Positions 33,346 to 41,791 of a stretch of DNA of 64,000 nt are shown one piece after another (the first letter of the stretch is position 1; each line of letters opens with the position of its first letter). The notes beneath the pieces were generated by a model, which saw only the letters and a list, made by a program, of their open reading frames with translations, searched no databases and was not told the origin of the DNA. Made by a program: the position numbers and the translations under genes. This stretch comes from CBDDCX01 sp965226925 (GTDB lineage: Bacteria; Gemmatimonadota; Gemmatimonadetes; Longimicrobiales; Gaopeijiaceae), in NCBI GenBank assembly GCA_965226925.1, contig CBDDEN010000009.1, positions 1 through 64,000 on the forward strand. The letters run 5' to 3'.

Positions 33346-35453
33346 AGAAACCGAAGCTCCTCAAGAAGGAGCTCGGCCTGTGGGACGTCTATGCCATCGC
33401 GACGGGCGCCACCCTCAGTTCGGGGTTCTTCCTGCTCCCGGGGCTAGCCGCCGTCGGTGCCGGGCCGGGATTGCCGTTGTCGTACCTCCTGGCCGGTCTG
33501 CTGATCATCCCTGGCCTGGTCAGTAAGGCGGAGTTGGCCACGGCCATGCCGCGGGCCGGCGGGGTCTACTACTTCCTCGATCGAAGCATGGGACCCCTCA
33601 TGGGTACGGTGGGCGGCTTCGGGACCTGGATCGCCCTCTCTTTGAAGTCCGCATTCGCGCTCATCGGGATCGGGGCCTATCTGCGAATCTTCTTCCCGGA
33701 GCTCAACGTCGTGCCGATCGCGGTGGGCTTCGCCGTCCTCTTCGGAGTCCTGAACGTTCTGGGCGCGAAGAAGTCCACTCGATTCCAGGGGCTGATGGTC
33801 TTCGGTCTCCTCTTGATCCTGGCGTGGTTCACGGGTGCCGGTCTTATGCAGGTGGATCGTACCAATCTCGCCGGGATGTTCGGCCAGGCGCCCGCTTCTA
33901 TCGTTTCCACTGCGGGCCTGGTGGTGATCAGCTACATGGGGCTGACGAAGGTCGCCAGCGTGGCAGAGGAGGTTCGGGATCCCGAGCGTAACATCCCGCT
34001 CGGCATGCTTCTGGCCTTCGGAACCGCCATCCTGGTCTATACAGTCGGCACTACCGTGATGGTGGGAGTCCTCTCTGCCGATACACTGGCGCGGGACGGT
34101 GGCGATTTGACGCCGGTGGCGACCGTGGCCGGCGTCCTGGTCGGGCCCTGGGGAAGAGTCCTGGTGACGGGCGCGGCCGTTCTGGCCTTCTCGTCCGTGG
34201 CGAACGCAGGGATCTTGAGCGCGTCGAGGTATCCGCTGGCGATGAGCCGAGACAACGTGCTCCCGCGGTTTCTCTCGAAGATCCAGGCCCGTGGAACACC
34301 GCTCTACGCCATCTACGCGACGGTGGCCCTGATCCTCGCTTTCGTGGTTCTGTTCGATCCAACCAAGATCGCCAAGCTCGCGGGGGCGTTTCAGCTCATG
34401 ATGTTCGGGCTGAGCTGTCTGGCCGTGATCGTCATGAGGGAGAGCCGCATCGAGTCGTACGACCCGGGCTATCACTCACCGTTCTACCCGTGGCTTCACG
34501 TGCTGGGCGTGCTGGCTCCCTTCTGGATGATCGTGCAGATGGGGTTCCTCGCCAGCCTGTTTACCGGGGGCCTCATCGCTTTCGGGGCGATGTGGTACAC
34601 GTACTACGCTCGTGACAGGGTGGACCGCGAGGGCGCGATCCTGCACGTCTTCGAACGGCTCGGACGGCAACGCGACTCGGGGTTGGATACGGAGCTCCGC
34701 GAGATCATGAAGGAAAAGGGCCTCCGGGACGCTGATCCCTTCGAGGAGGTGGTCGCGTCGGCCTCGATCATCGATGTGCCCGGAGGTACGAGCTTTCGCA
34801 ACATCATTTGGGAGGCTGCCGCCTATCTCGCGGAAACGTGTGACACCTCGGCCAAGAAGCTCGGTGAGGGCTTTCTCAACGGGACCGTTGTGGGAATGAC
34901 GCCGGTCTCGCACGGCGTCGCGCTTCCCCACCTCCGTCTCAACACGATCGAAGCCTCTCGTATGGTGCTCGTTCGCTGCGAAGACGGCATCAAGATGGAC
35001 GTGGACTCCGGATCCGGGGCCGGTGAGGAGCAACCCGAACCCGTCCGGGCCGTGTTCTTCCTGGTGAGCCCCGAGCAGAACCCCGGTCAACACCTCCGCG
35101 TTCTGGCCCAGATCGCCGGTCACGTCGACCGGGAGGACTTCATGGAGGCCTGGTTATCTGCGACTAACCATCAGGAGCTGAAGGAAGCGCTGTTACGCGA
35201 CCAGAGAGTTCTGTCCCTTACGCTGGTCTCCGACGCTGCCTCCCGGTCACTCATCGGTCTCGCTTTGAAGGACGTGGACATGCCCGAGGGTACGCTCATC
35301 GCCCTCGTGAACCGTGAGTCCGAAGCGATCGTTCCGCGCGGCGCGACGGTGCTCGAAGAGGGGGACCGACTCACCATCATCGGTGAGACGGCCGGTCTCA
35401 CGATCCTGGCGCGCCGCTTCAAGCGGAGACCGCCCGTAGCGGCATCGGCCTAG
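33342..35453 (+). CDS. APC-family amino acid transporter fused to PTS EIIA-like and TrkA-C domains
   Basis: A 703-residue fusion. About the first 430 residues form a 12-helix APC permease (ATGATLSSGFFLLPGLAAVGAG; MPRAGGVYYFLDRSMGP; SVAEEVRDPERNIPLGML). A cytoplasmic PTS EIIA type-2-like domain follows (about residues 470-620; MTPVSHGVALPHLRLN holds the His that is phosphorylated in true EIIA proteins). The end is a TrkA-C domain (about 630-695; GLALKDVDMPEGTLIALVN, GDRLTIIGE). The domain order implies transport gated by phosphorylation and by a small ligand. It is coupled to the upstream amidohydrolase. Confidence 0.88.
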   Translation: MKKPKLLKKELGLWDVYAIATGATLSSGFFLLPGLAAVGAGPGLPLSYLLAGLLIIPGLVSKAELATAMPRAGGVYYFLDRSMGPLMGTVGGFGTWIALSLKSAFALIGIGAYLRIFFPELNVVPIAVGFAVLFGVLNVLGAKKSTRFQGLMVFGLLLILAWFTGAGLMQVDRTNLAGMFGQAPASIVSTAGLVVISYMGLTKVASVAEEVRDPERNIPLGMLLAFGTAILVYTVGTTVMVGVLSADTLARDGGDLTPVATVAGVLVGPWGRVLVTGAAVLAFSSVANAGILSASRYPLAMSRDNVLPRFLSKIQARGTPLYAIYATVALILAFVVLFDPTKIAKLAGAFQLMMFGLSCLAVIVMRESRIESYDPGYHSPFYPWLHVLGVLAPFWMIVQMGFLASLFTGGLIAFGAMWYTYYARDRVDREGAILHVFERLGRQRDSGLDTELREIMKEKGLRDADPFEEVVASASIIDVPGGTSFRNIIWEAAAYLAETCDTSAKKLGEGFLNGTVVGMTPVSHGVALPHLRLNTIEASRMVLVRCEDGIKMDVDSGSGAGEEQPEPVRAVFFLVSPEQNPGQHLRVLAQIAGHVDREDFMEAWLSATNHQELKEALLRDQRVLSLTLVSDAASRSLIGLALKDVDMPEGTLIALVNRESEAIVPRGATVLEEGDRLTIIGETAGLTILARRFKRRPPVAASA

Positions 35454-35552
35454 GACACACGCAGGCCCACGCGGAGTCGCTGGTTTCGACGCAGCCCAGG
35501 CGGTCCTCCCAACGAGCGGGCATGGAACCGCCGGGCACCGCGCGGGGCGCTA

Positions 35553-36257
35553 TCAGCCGGACGGAAGTCCGTGCGCCGCCCATGCGCACGCGACGAAACG
35601 CCCGTGATGAGACAGGGACAGATCGAAGGGCAGGCGCTCGACTCGGCGATGCAAGGTCGGGACGCCTTCCTCGATCACGACCCGGATCTCGTGGGAAGCG
35701 ACGTCCAACAAGGAACCGATGGCGCTCCGCACGACCTCCCGGACCCGAACGCTCGGGCGGTCGCCTCCGTGAGGCGTGCCGGTTCGCTCTTCGTCGACAA
35801 GGCCGATCCGTGAAGCGACTCCGGCTGGAACGTCTTCAGGCCGGCGGACCTCCCGAACGGACCCGGCAGACACTTCGGGCCGTGCGGGGGTGTCTGGACG
35901 CGTGAAGACCGAGGCATCGGCCTCGGGCAGGGCAACGGCGTGGAGCCACTGATCCGCGCGTTCGAACCAAACGCGAAACCGGCCCACACGATGGATTACT
36001 TCCGCTCGGGAGTCGTCGAGCATTCGAACCGCAAAATCCCTCGGGAGGAACCGGACGCCTGCGTCGAGCTTTCGGGCGACCTTGAAGGCACTCTCCTTCG
36101 CGGCCCACAGGCACCAGCGGCGTTCGTGCGTGGAGAAGCTCGTGCGAAGCGTGGCCCGCTCGGCCGGCGTGAACGCGCGGGTGTCGAAGCGGGGGTGGAT
36201 CTCGTCGGGCTGACTCAACGGATCGTGGAGATCGACGACGTCGTTACCGACTAGCAA
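35553..36257 (-). CDS. 4'-phosphopantetheinyl transferase (Sfp-type)
   Basis: A 234-residue enzyme that attaches the phosphopantetheine arm of CoA to carrier proteins. It shows VGNDVVDLHDP (metal-binding Asp), WCLWAAKESAFKVARKL (the KE(S/A) motif) and a C-terminal FDLSLSHHGRFVACAWA segment. It is the last gene of the fatty acyl operon and overlaps the acyltransferase gene by 14 bp, so its natural substrate is very likely the carrier protein encoded at 37002-37250. Confidence 0.85.
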   Translation of the reverse strand: MLVGNDVVDLHDPLSQPDEIHPRFDTRAFTPAERATLRTSFSTHERRWCLWAAKESAFKVARKLDAGVRFLPRDFAVRMLDDSRAEVIHRVGRFRVWFERADQWLHAVALPEADASVFTRPDTPARPEVSAGSVREVRRPEDVPAGVASRIGLVDEERTGTPHGGDRPSVRVREVVRSAIGSLLDVASHEIRVVIEEGVPTLHRRVERLPFDLSLSHHGRFVACAWAAHGLPSG

Positions 36258-36990
36258 AGTACTGATTCTCCATACGGGAGAGGCGCGCCACGATCTGCTC
36301 CGCCAGGTCCCGGGAGCGCCGGAGGCCGGAGTGTTCCGATACGGGCTTGAAGAGCTCGAAATCGACGTAGAACGAGTCTCCCCGAGCCGGAATGGTCGAC
36401 CAGGTCTTCTGCCGGTCCCCGCGCATATAAACGCAGAGTGCCTGGCAATCCCGCACCGAGTTCATGATCCTGCCGACTCCGTGGGCTATGGTGTCGAACT
36501 CGATACGGCCGGTGCGGCTTCGTCCCGCCTCGGGAAAGATCAGGGCCGTCTCTCCCCGGGAAAGGAGATGCTGCACCCGCTTGATGACCCCCGAGACGTC
36601 CTGCCGGCTTCCGCCGCGGCGCACCGGAATACACTTGGTGACCCACGCCCCGATCCGGCCGGGCCAGACCGCCGCGTAGTTGGAGTACTCAGGCAGATTC
36701 CACGGCATTCGGGAATAATTGAAGACGTACCACCAACTCCCCCCGAGCGCCCAGGCGACCACGGCGGAGTCTGCCATGGTCAGGTGGTTGGCACAGATCA
36801 GCAGTGGCTGATCGTTCTCACGCATCATCGCTCGAAAGCGCTTGCGAAGGCTGCTGGCGTCCTTCACGCGATACCGCATCAGGAACCGCATGGCGAACAC
36901 GATGGAGGTGATCCAGACGACGGCCGATAGCCGGCCGGCCTCGCGCTGAACGGCCAGCGCAAACCGCGTTCTGAAGGGAAGCTTGGTCAC
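36244..36990 (-). CDS. Lysophospholipid/glycerol-phosphate acyltransferase (PlsC-like)
   Basis: A 248-residue protein with an N-terminal amphipathic or membrane segment. The acyltransferase motif HX4D lies in ICANHLTMADSAVVAWA, the substrate region in WNLPEYSNYAAVW and the glycerol-phosphate motif in LIFPEAGRSRTGRIEF. It starts 11 bases after the carrier protein stop. It probably moves acyl chains built on the adjacent ACP into a lipid, fixing the product of the operon as a membrane or envelope lipid. Confidence 0.82.
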   Translation of the reverse strand: MTKLPFRTRFALAVQREAGRLSAVVWITSIVFAMRFLMRYRVKDASSLRKRFRAMMRENDQPLLICANHLTMADSAVVAWALGGSWWYVFNYSRMPWNLPEYSNYAAVWPGRIGAWVTKCIPVRRGGSRQDVSGVIKRVQHLLSRGETALIFPEAGRSRTGRIEFDTIAHGVGRIMNSVRDCQALCVYMRGDRQKTWSTIPARGDSFYVDFELFKPVSEHSGLRRSRDLAEQIVARLSRMENQYFASR

Positions 36991-37001
36991 GACGGCAATA
37001 C

Positions 37002-37250
37002 CTACGAGATCTTTTCCTGGATGAGCCCAACGGCGTCACCGACGGTGTTTACCGCGTCGGCGTCCTCGTCCTCAACCTCGATGTCGAACTCATCTTCGAA
37101 GTTCAGGATGATATCGACCAACCGCGCCGAGTTCACCTTGAGGTCCTGGAGAATGTTCGTGTCGTCGTCCACCGCGTCCAGTGCCTCGGGATTCTTCACG
37201 TAGGGTTTGATGATCTCGATCACCTTCGCGAAGATCTCTTCTCTCGTCAT
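37002..37250 (-). CDS. Acyl carrier protein
   Basis: An 82-residue acidic four-helix carrier protein starting at the ATG at 37250 (the frame is open to 37307). The phosphopantetheine attachment site is Ser41 in DLKVNSARLVDIILNFEDEF; the usual DSL is replaced by NSA. The helix II acidic surface (EDEFDIEVEDEDAD) is strongly negative, as expected for contacts with KAS and dehydratase partners. It sits between the KAS and acyltransferase genes and is presumably dedicated to this operon. Confidence 0.88.
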   Translation of the reverse strand: MTREEIFAKVIEIIKPYVKNPEALDAVDDDTNILQDLKVNSARLVDIILNFEDEFDIEVEDEDADAVNTVGDAVGLIQEKIS

Positions 37251-37276
37251 AAATGCGCTTCCTGTTCGAGCCCGTG

Positions 37277-38554
37277 CTACTCCGCCCATTTGCGGAAGAT
37301 GGCACAAGAATTTACATCGCCAAAGCCGAAGCCCGCCTTAATAATGGTATTTAGCTCCGGCATTTCGCGCACCACATGCGGAATCGAAGCCGCATATGCC
37401 TCGATCTCCGGGTGGACATCCTCGCAGTTCATCGAGGGATGAACGAACCCGCCCTCGAGCATCAAAATACACGCTACCGCCTCGAGTCCTCCAGCGGCGC
37501 CCAGCCCGTGTCCGATCATCGACTTGGTCGAGGAGATGACCGGGAACGTGTCGGGGCTCCTCTGTAGGGCCGTCGCCCAAGAGGCCACCTCTCGTGGATC
37601 GGCGCCAGTCGCGGTCAGGTGACCGTTAATGGCATCCACCTCGTCCGGATCGATCGCGGCGTCCGCCACCGCCTCCCGGATGCATCGCTGCACCCCCTCC
37701 GGATTGGGTGCCGTCATGCTACCTCCCCGACGATGCCCTCCGCAATTGATGGCGCCACCCAGAACCTCGGCGTAGATCCGCGCACCCCGCGCTTGGGCGC
37801 TCTCGAGACTCTCCAAGTGGAGCAGGCCCGCGCCGCTCCCGGGCACGAACCCGCCGGCCGATGCGCTGAGCGGGCGCGATGCCTTCTCAGGCTCGTCATT
37901 GTGGTTGCGACAGAGGACGCGCATGGAGTCGAACCCTGCCCACGCATAGTGGCTCGATCCCTCGCTCCCCCCACAGAGCATTCGCTCAGCACGCCCCTCA
38001 CCGATCCGGTAGTAACCCTCGATGATTGCCTCCAGCCCGGTACTACATGCGCTGGAGTTGGACGTCACCTGGTTGCCGAGGGCCAAGACGCCGGCCACCC
38101 GGGCGGATACGCCACTGCCCATGACCTGCTCGACGATGGTGCTCCCCAACCTGCGAACCCGTCCGGCATCGGTCATCGGCACGAGCTTCTCACCTGTGGT
38201 GTCGAGCCCACCGATCCCGGTGCCGAGGACCGTTCCGGCTTCCCAGTAGATCCGATCCTCGTCGGGCTCGGGCCTCTCGAACCCCGCGTCGGTCCATGCG
38301 TCGACCGCGGCGATGCACCCGTAGCGGTGGCTGCTGTTCATCGCGAGCAGTTCGTCCGCCTCGAAGTACTCCTCGGCGATCTCGTCCGTCCCCTGGGGGA
38401 TTCCGCCTACGGTGCACCCGAACTTCAGCTCCTCGAGCAGAGGTTGGTGCCTGATTCCTGACACACCGCCACGCAGAGCCCGGGAGTACTCCTCGAGGCC
38501 GACACCGTTTGGGGCGACCACACCCATGCCGGTCACGACCACTCGGCGGCTCAT
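37277..38554 (-). CDS. Beta-ketoacyl-ACP synthase I/II (FabF/FabB-like)
   Basis: A 425-residue condensing enzyme beginning MSRRVVVTGMGVVAPNGVGL. The Cys-His-His triad is visible in SNSSACSTGLEAI, NGHLTATGADPREV and SMIGHGLGAAGGLEAV. The C-terminus ends in AGFGFGDVNSCAIF. The ATG overlaps the stop of the FabZ gene by 4 bp. The HLTATGADP stretch differs from the common NAHGTST-P pattern, so it is a divergent member. It would extend acyl chains on the operon ACP. Confidence 0.88.
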   Translation of the reverse strand: MSRRVVVTGMGVVAPNGVGLEEYSRALRGGVSGIRHQPLLEELKFGCTVGGIPQGTDEIAEEYFEADELLAMNSSHRYGCIAAVDAWTDAGFERPEPDEDRIYWEAGTVLGTGIGGLDTTGEKLVPMTDAGRVRRLGSTIVEQVMGSGVSARVAGVLALGNQVTSNSSACSTGLEAIIEGYYRIGEGRAERMLCGGSEGSSHYAWAGFDSMRVLCRNHNDEPEKASRPLSASAGGFVPGSGAGLLHLESLESAQARGARIYAEVLGGAINCGGHRRGGSMTAPNPEGVQRCIREAVADAAIDPDEVDAINGHLTATGADPREVASWATALQRSPDTFPVISSTKSMIGHGLGAAGGLEAVACILMLEGGFVHPSMNCEDVHPEIEAYAASIPHVVREMPELNTIIKAGFGFGDVNSCAIFRKWAE

Positions 38555-39027
38555 CTCTCCACCCCCACTCCGGAGATCGTCCCGGAAAGGACCACCGTCC
38601 CGTCGTCCAGCGTCATCGATCCCTCCGCCCGGAACTTGTTGCGCCTGTAGAACACCTTCTTCGCCGACGTCGTCACGCGTTCCCCCGGCTTCACGATTCC
38701 GGTGAAATCCACGTTGGCATCGCTGAAGAAAGCCACTCGTTTCTTGACTCCCTGGACGCCGTGCTCCAGGGCGATGATGTAGATGCCGAGCGCCACCACG
38801 CCTACCTGGGCGAAGGACTCGAGAAGGATGACCCCGGGAGTTACGGGGTCTCCCGGAAAATGACCCCGGTAGAAGTCGGCGTCGGGCCTGAACCGGTACT
38901 GCCCTACAATATGGTTTTGGGACACCTCGAGTATCTCGTCGACGAACCTGAAGGGCTCCTGCTGCGGAAGCAGCTCCAACACCTGAGCCGGCGTGAGCTC
39001 GGTACCCGCCGCATCCGACGCGTTCAT
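38551..39027 (-). CDS. FabZ-type 3-hydroxyacyl-ACP dehydratase
   Basis: A 158-residue hotdog-fold dehydratase. The catalytic pair is His56 in FYRGHFPGDPVTPG and Glu70 in VILLESFAQVG, spaced as in FabZ. The N-terminus, LLPQQEPFRFVDEILEV, is typical. It removes water from 3-hydroxyacyl-ACP. It overlaps both neighbours by 4 bp. This operon has FabA-type and FabZ-type enzymes side by side. Confidence 0.88.
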   Translation of the reverse strand: MNASDAAGTELTPAQVLELLPQQEPFRFVDEILEVSQNHIVGQYRFRPDADFYRGHFPGDPVTPGVILLESFAQVGVVALGIYIIALEHGVQGVKKRVAFFSDANVDFTGIVKPGERVTTSAKKVFYRRNKFRAEGSMTLDDGTVVLSGTISGVGVER

Positions 39028-39614
39028 CCGCCCATCTTCCCGCCTCGCGACCGCTCCGAGGGAAACGGATAGTCGGCATAGTCGATGTCGCGAAAGACGC
39101 CCACCTTGGCCCGTTTGATCTCGTAGATGGCCTCGCCGTCCACTAGGACCGTGGCGTCACCGATGGCCACGGCGGACCCCGACGCCGGCAGATCCTGGTA
39201 GCGCACGATGTCGATCTCGTAGCGGACGACCTTGTCGTGGGGTCTGATCTGTCCGGAGAACTCCACCTCGGAGCAACCGAGGGCCCGCCCCGTACCGAGC
39301 GCCCCGTTCCAAGCGCAGTAGAAGCCGATGAGCTGCCAGACGCCATCCACGCCTAGACAACCGGGCTGAACGGGGTCGCCGAGGAAGTGGCACTGAAAGA
39401 ACCAGTCATCGATACGGACGTCGCGCTCGGCCACGATTCGTCCGCGGGCACCCCTCCTGGAGAGGTGTTCGATGCGGTCGACCATCAACATGGGCGGCAG
39501 AGGAAGACGCGCCTTGAATTCGACCGGGCCGTCCTCGATGAGACGTCCATAGGCGAAGGCCAAGACCTCCTCTTCGGAGAGGTGCGATCGCTCGCGGAAG
39601 TCAGCGTACTTCAC
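39024..39614 (-). CDS. FabA-type 3-hydroxydecanoyl-ACP dehydratase/isomerase-like
   Basis: About 196 residues from a GTG at 39614 with GGAGAG upstream (the frame is open to 39701). The FabA signature is FFQCHFLGDPVQPGCLGVDG, with His76 and Asp90 spaced 14 residues apart as in FabA; Asp replaces the Glu of FabZ. FabA enzymes can dehydrate and then isomerise to the cis-3-enoyl intermediate, so an unsaturated product is possible. The GTG overlaps the KAS III stop (GTGA). Confidence 0.85.
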   Translation of the reverse strand: MKYADFRERSHLSEEEVLAFAYGRLIEDGPVEFKARLPLPPMLMVDRIEHLSRRGARGRIVAERDVRIDDWFFQCHFLGDPVQPGCLGVDGVWQLIGFYCAWNGALGTGRALGCSEVEFSGQIRPHDKVVRYEIDIVRYQDLPASGSAVAIGDATVLVDGEAIYEIKRAKVGVFRDIDYADYPFPSERSRGGKMGG

Positions 39615-40606
39615 GGCGTCTCTCCAAAGCGGAGCACGTAACTGGACCACGACAGCCCCGATCCCACCCCGATGAGGGCGACGTCGTCGCCATCGGCCCA
39701 TCGATCCCAGTTCATGGACACCACCGACGGAGCCCCCGCGGCGCCGGTGTTCCCGTAATCCGCGACGTTGGAGTGATGTAGCTCGTCCGGAATATCACAG
39801 TGCTGGCACACGGTTTCGAGCATCCGGAAGTTCGCCTGGTGCCCGATGAAATGCAGGGACCGGCCCGGAGGCGGGAACTCCTTCTGGATCTGCTTCAACA
39901 AGCGCACGGTCTTCTTGATGGCGAACATCTGGACGGTGCGCCCCTCCTGTCTGAAGTGGCCGAATAGGGGGACGACCACCTTTTCACTCCCAGCCGGACT
40001 CGACTCCAGCGTGTTGCCCATGATCCGGATCCGGGAGGGCACCTTCGTAGAAACCACCGCAGCCGTGCTGCAGTCTCCCCAGAGCACCGCCGCGGACCGA
40101 TCGGAGTAATCGACCGCGGTCGTGAGGCTCTCGGGCGTCACCAACAGAACGTAGTCGGGGAGCGCCTCGGGGCGCATCAACGACAAGGCGTACAGGGCGA
40201 CCCACATGCTCGTGCACGCAGAGTTCATGTCGAAGGCCGGTACTTCCAGTTCCATGGTCTGGGCAACCATGCACGCATCCGCCGGGGAAGACCACTCCGG
40301 CTTGCTCGACCCGGCGATGACCATCCCGACCTCATCCTTGGCGACACCGGCACGCTCCAGCGCCATGGCCGCCGCCTTTGCGCCCGTCTCGGCGTGTGTG
40401 TACATGGCCGCTTCCACGGCCCCGGCGGGATTCACGTTGCGCGTTTCCCGTATGTAGTCGAGGGGGAGGACCGTACGGCGGGCGCGAATGCCGACCCGCT
40501 CCATAATCCACTCTTCGTTGGTCCCGATGTCGAGATCTGTCAGGAATTGGTTGGTGATTTCACTCTCGGGATGAAAGTGCCCCAGCCCATGAAGGTACAG
40601 GCTCAT
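39611..40606 (-). CDS. Beta-ketoacyl-ACP synthase III-like (FabH family)
   Basis: A 331-residue initiating condensing enzyme. The catalytic Cys131 lies in DMNSACTSMWVAL, the His in FIGHQANFRMLE and the Asn in DYGNTGAAGAPSV, the normal KAS III triad. It would start chains from an acyl-CoA primer. Its 4-bp overlaps on both sides place it firmly in the operon. The primer specificity cannot be read from the sequence. Confidence 0.88.
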   Translation of the reverse strand: MSLYLHGLGHFHPESEITNQFLTDLDIGTNEEWIMERVGIRARRTVLPLDYIRETRNVNPAGAVEAAMYTHAETGAKAAAMALERAGVAKDEVGMVIAGSSKPEWSSPADACMVAQTMELEVPAFDMNSACTSMWVALYALSLMRPEALPDYVLLVTPESLTTAVDYSDRSAAVLWGDCSTAAVVSTKVPSRIRIMGNTLESSPAGSEKVVVPLFGHFRQEGRTVQMFAIKKTVRLLKQIQKEFPPPGRSLHFIGHQANFRMLETVCQHCDIPDELHHSNVADYGNTGAAGAPSVVSMNWDRWADGDDVALIGVGSGLSWSSYVLRFGETP

Positions 40607-41559
40607 CTAGAGGCCCCCGAGATACGCTCTCCCCCGTCTACTCGGATCACTTCTCCGTTGATCCAGGCGGCCTCGGGCAGAGACAAGAGATAGATGACGT
40701 TGGCGACATCCTCCGGAGAGGTGAGGCGCCCGAAGGGATTCCGGGTACGTGCTTGAGCCTTCAGGTGCGCGCTTCCCGGAATCATACGCAAGGCGGGTGT
40801 ATCGGTGACCCCCGCTTGGACGATGTTCGAACGGATCCCGTAGGGAGCCATTTCCACGGCAATGGAGCGCGAGACCGATTCGAGGGCCACCTTCGCCGCG
40901 GCCACCGCGGCATAACCCTTCCACGCGACCTCATTTCCCTCGCTGGTAAGGCCGAGAACCCGGGCATCGGCCGCGAACATGCCTCGACTCAGAAGCTCCT
41001 GCGTCCACCCCAGAAGGCTCGTCCCCATCGAATGGATGGTACGCGCCATGTCCTCCTCTTCGAGGTAGGCGTCGGCGGCGTAGTCGGGGGGGGTGCTCAG
41101 ACCCTGCAGTCCGTCGACCCCCTCTTCGAAGAGCCTGTCGGCCGCCTCTTGCAGTACCGACTCATCCACGCCGAGAGCCCCGGCCAACCGCCCGCGAGCC
41201 TCGTTCGAGGCCGGAGCCTCGGGCCCGATCAGCTTCAGGTTGCCGAAGGCGATGGAATGGAGCACGACCCGGACCTTGCCACTAGTCGCCAGGGCCTCGC
41301 TCAGGACGTCCAGAATGTCCGCCCGCACTTCGGAGTCCAGCGCGTCTTGATTGAAGGCTAGCAGCGAGATGCCCTTCGCCCGCATCGCATCGAACTCCGG
41401 CTCGATGCGCTTCATCGCTCCGCGCCGATCACGATGGACCACGCAGAGGTTGAGTCCGTGCTCAGCCAGCTTATGCGCAGTGGCCAGCCCGAATCCGCTC
41501 GATCCACCCAGAATCAGGGCCCATTCGTCGGGACCGAACGGTGCAGTAGACGTGCTCAC
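40603..41559 (-). CDS. SDR-family enoyl-ACP reductase-like protein
   Basis: A 318-residue short-chain dehydrogenase. The cofactor loop is LILGGSSGFGLATAHKL and the catalytic residues are Tyr and Lys separated by six residues (GYAAVAAAKVALES), the spacing of FabI/FabL enoyl reductases rather than the YX3K of FabG. The length is larger than usual owing to an insert around residues 115-175. The C-terminal WINGEVIRVDGG is typical. It is the first gene of the operon. A 3-ketoacyl reductase is otherwise absent from the operon and must come from elsewhere, unless this enzyme does that step. Confidence 0.8.
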   Translation of the reverse strand: MSTSTAPFGPDEWALILGGSSGFGLATAHKLAEHGLNLCVVHRDRRGAMKRIEPEFDAMRAKGISLLAFNQDALDSEVRADILDVLSEALATSGKVRVVLHSIAFGNLKLIGPEAPASNEARGRLAGALGVDESVLQEAADRLFEEGVDGLQGLSTPPDYAADAYLEEEDMARTIHSMGTSLLGWTQELLSRGMFAADARVLGLTSEGNEVAWKGYAAVAAAKVALESVSRSIAVEMAPYGIRSNIVQAGVTDTPALRMIPGSAHLKAQARTRNPFGRLTSPEDVANVIYLLSLPEAAWINGEVIRVDGGERISGASR

Positions 41560-41791
41560 GCGGCTCGTTTCTCGGCGTCCATCTCAGAGAGGTAGCGAGG
41601 CGGCCCTCCAAACGCCGGGATTCCGCCCGAATGGTGGAGCGCACAGGGATACAAGGATACCAAAGGGGAGCGACTCTGACTAGGAAGTGGCCTTCCGGAG
41701 GCCCCGGATCGGGCGAGACGAAGGAGCGGCCGGACTCCGTGGAATCCGACCCCTCCCGACTCTCCCGGATCCTCCTGCGACCTATCAGCGG

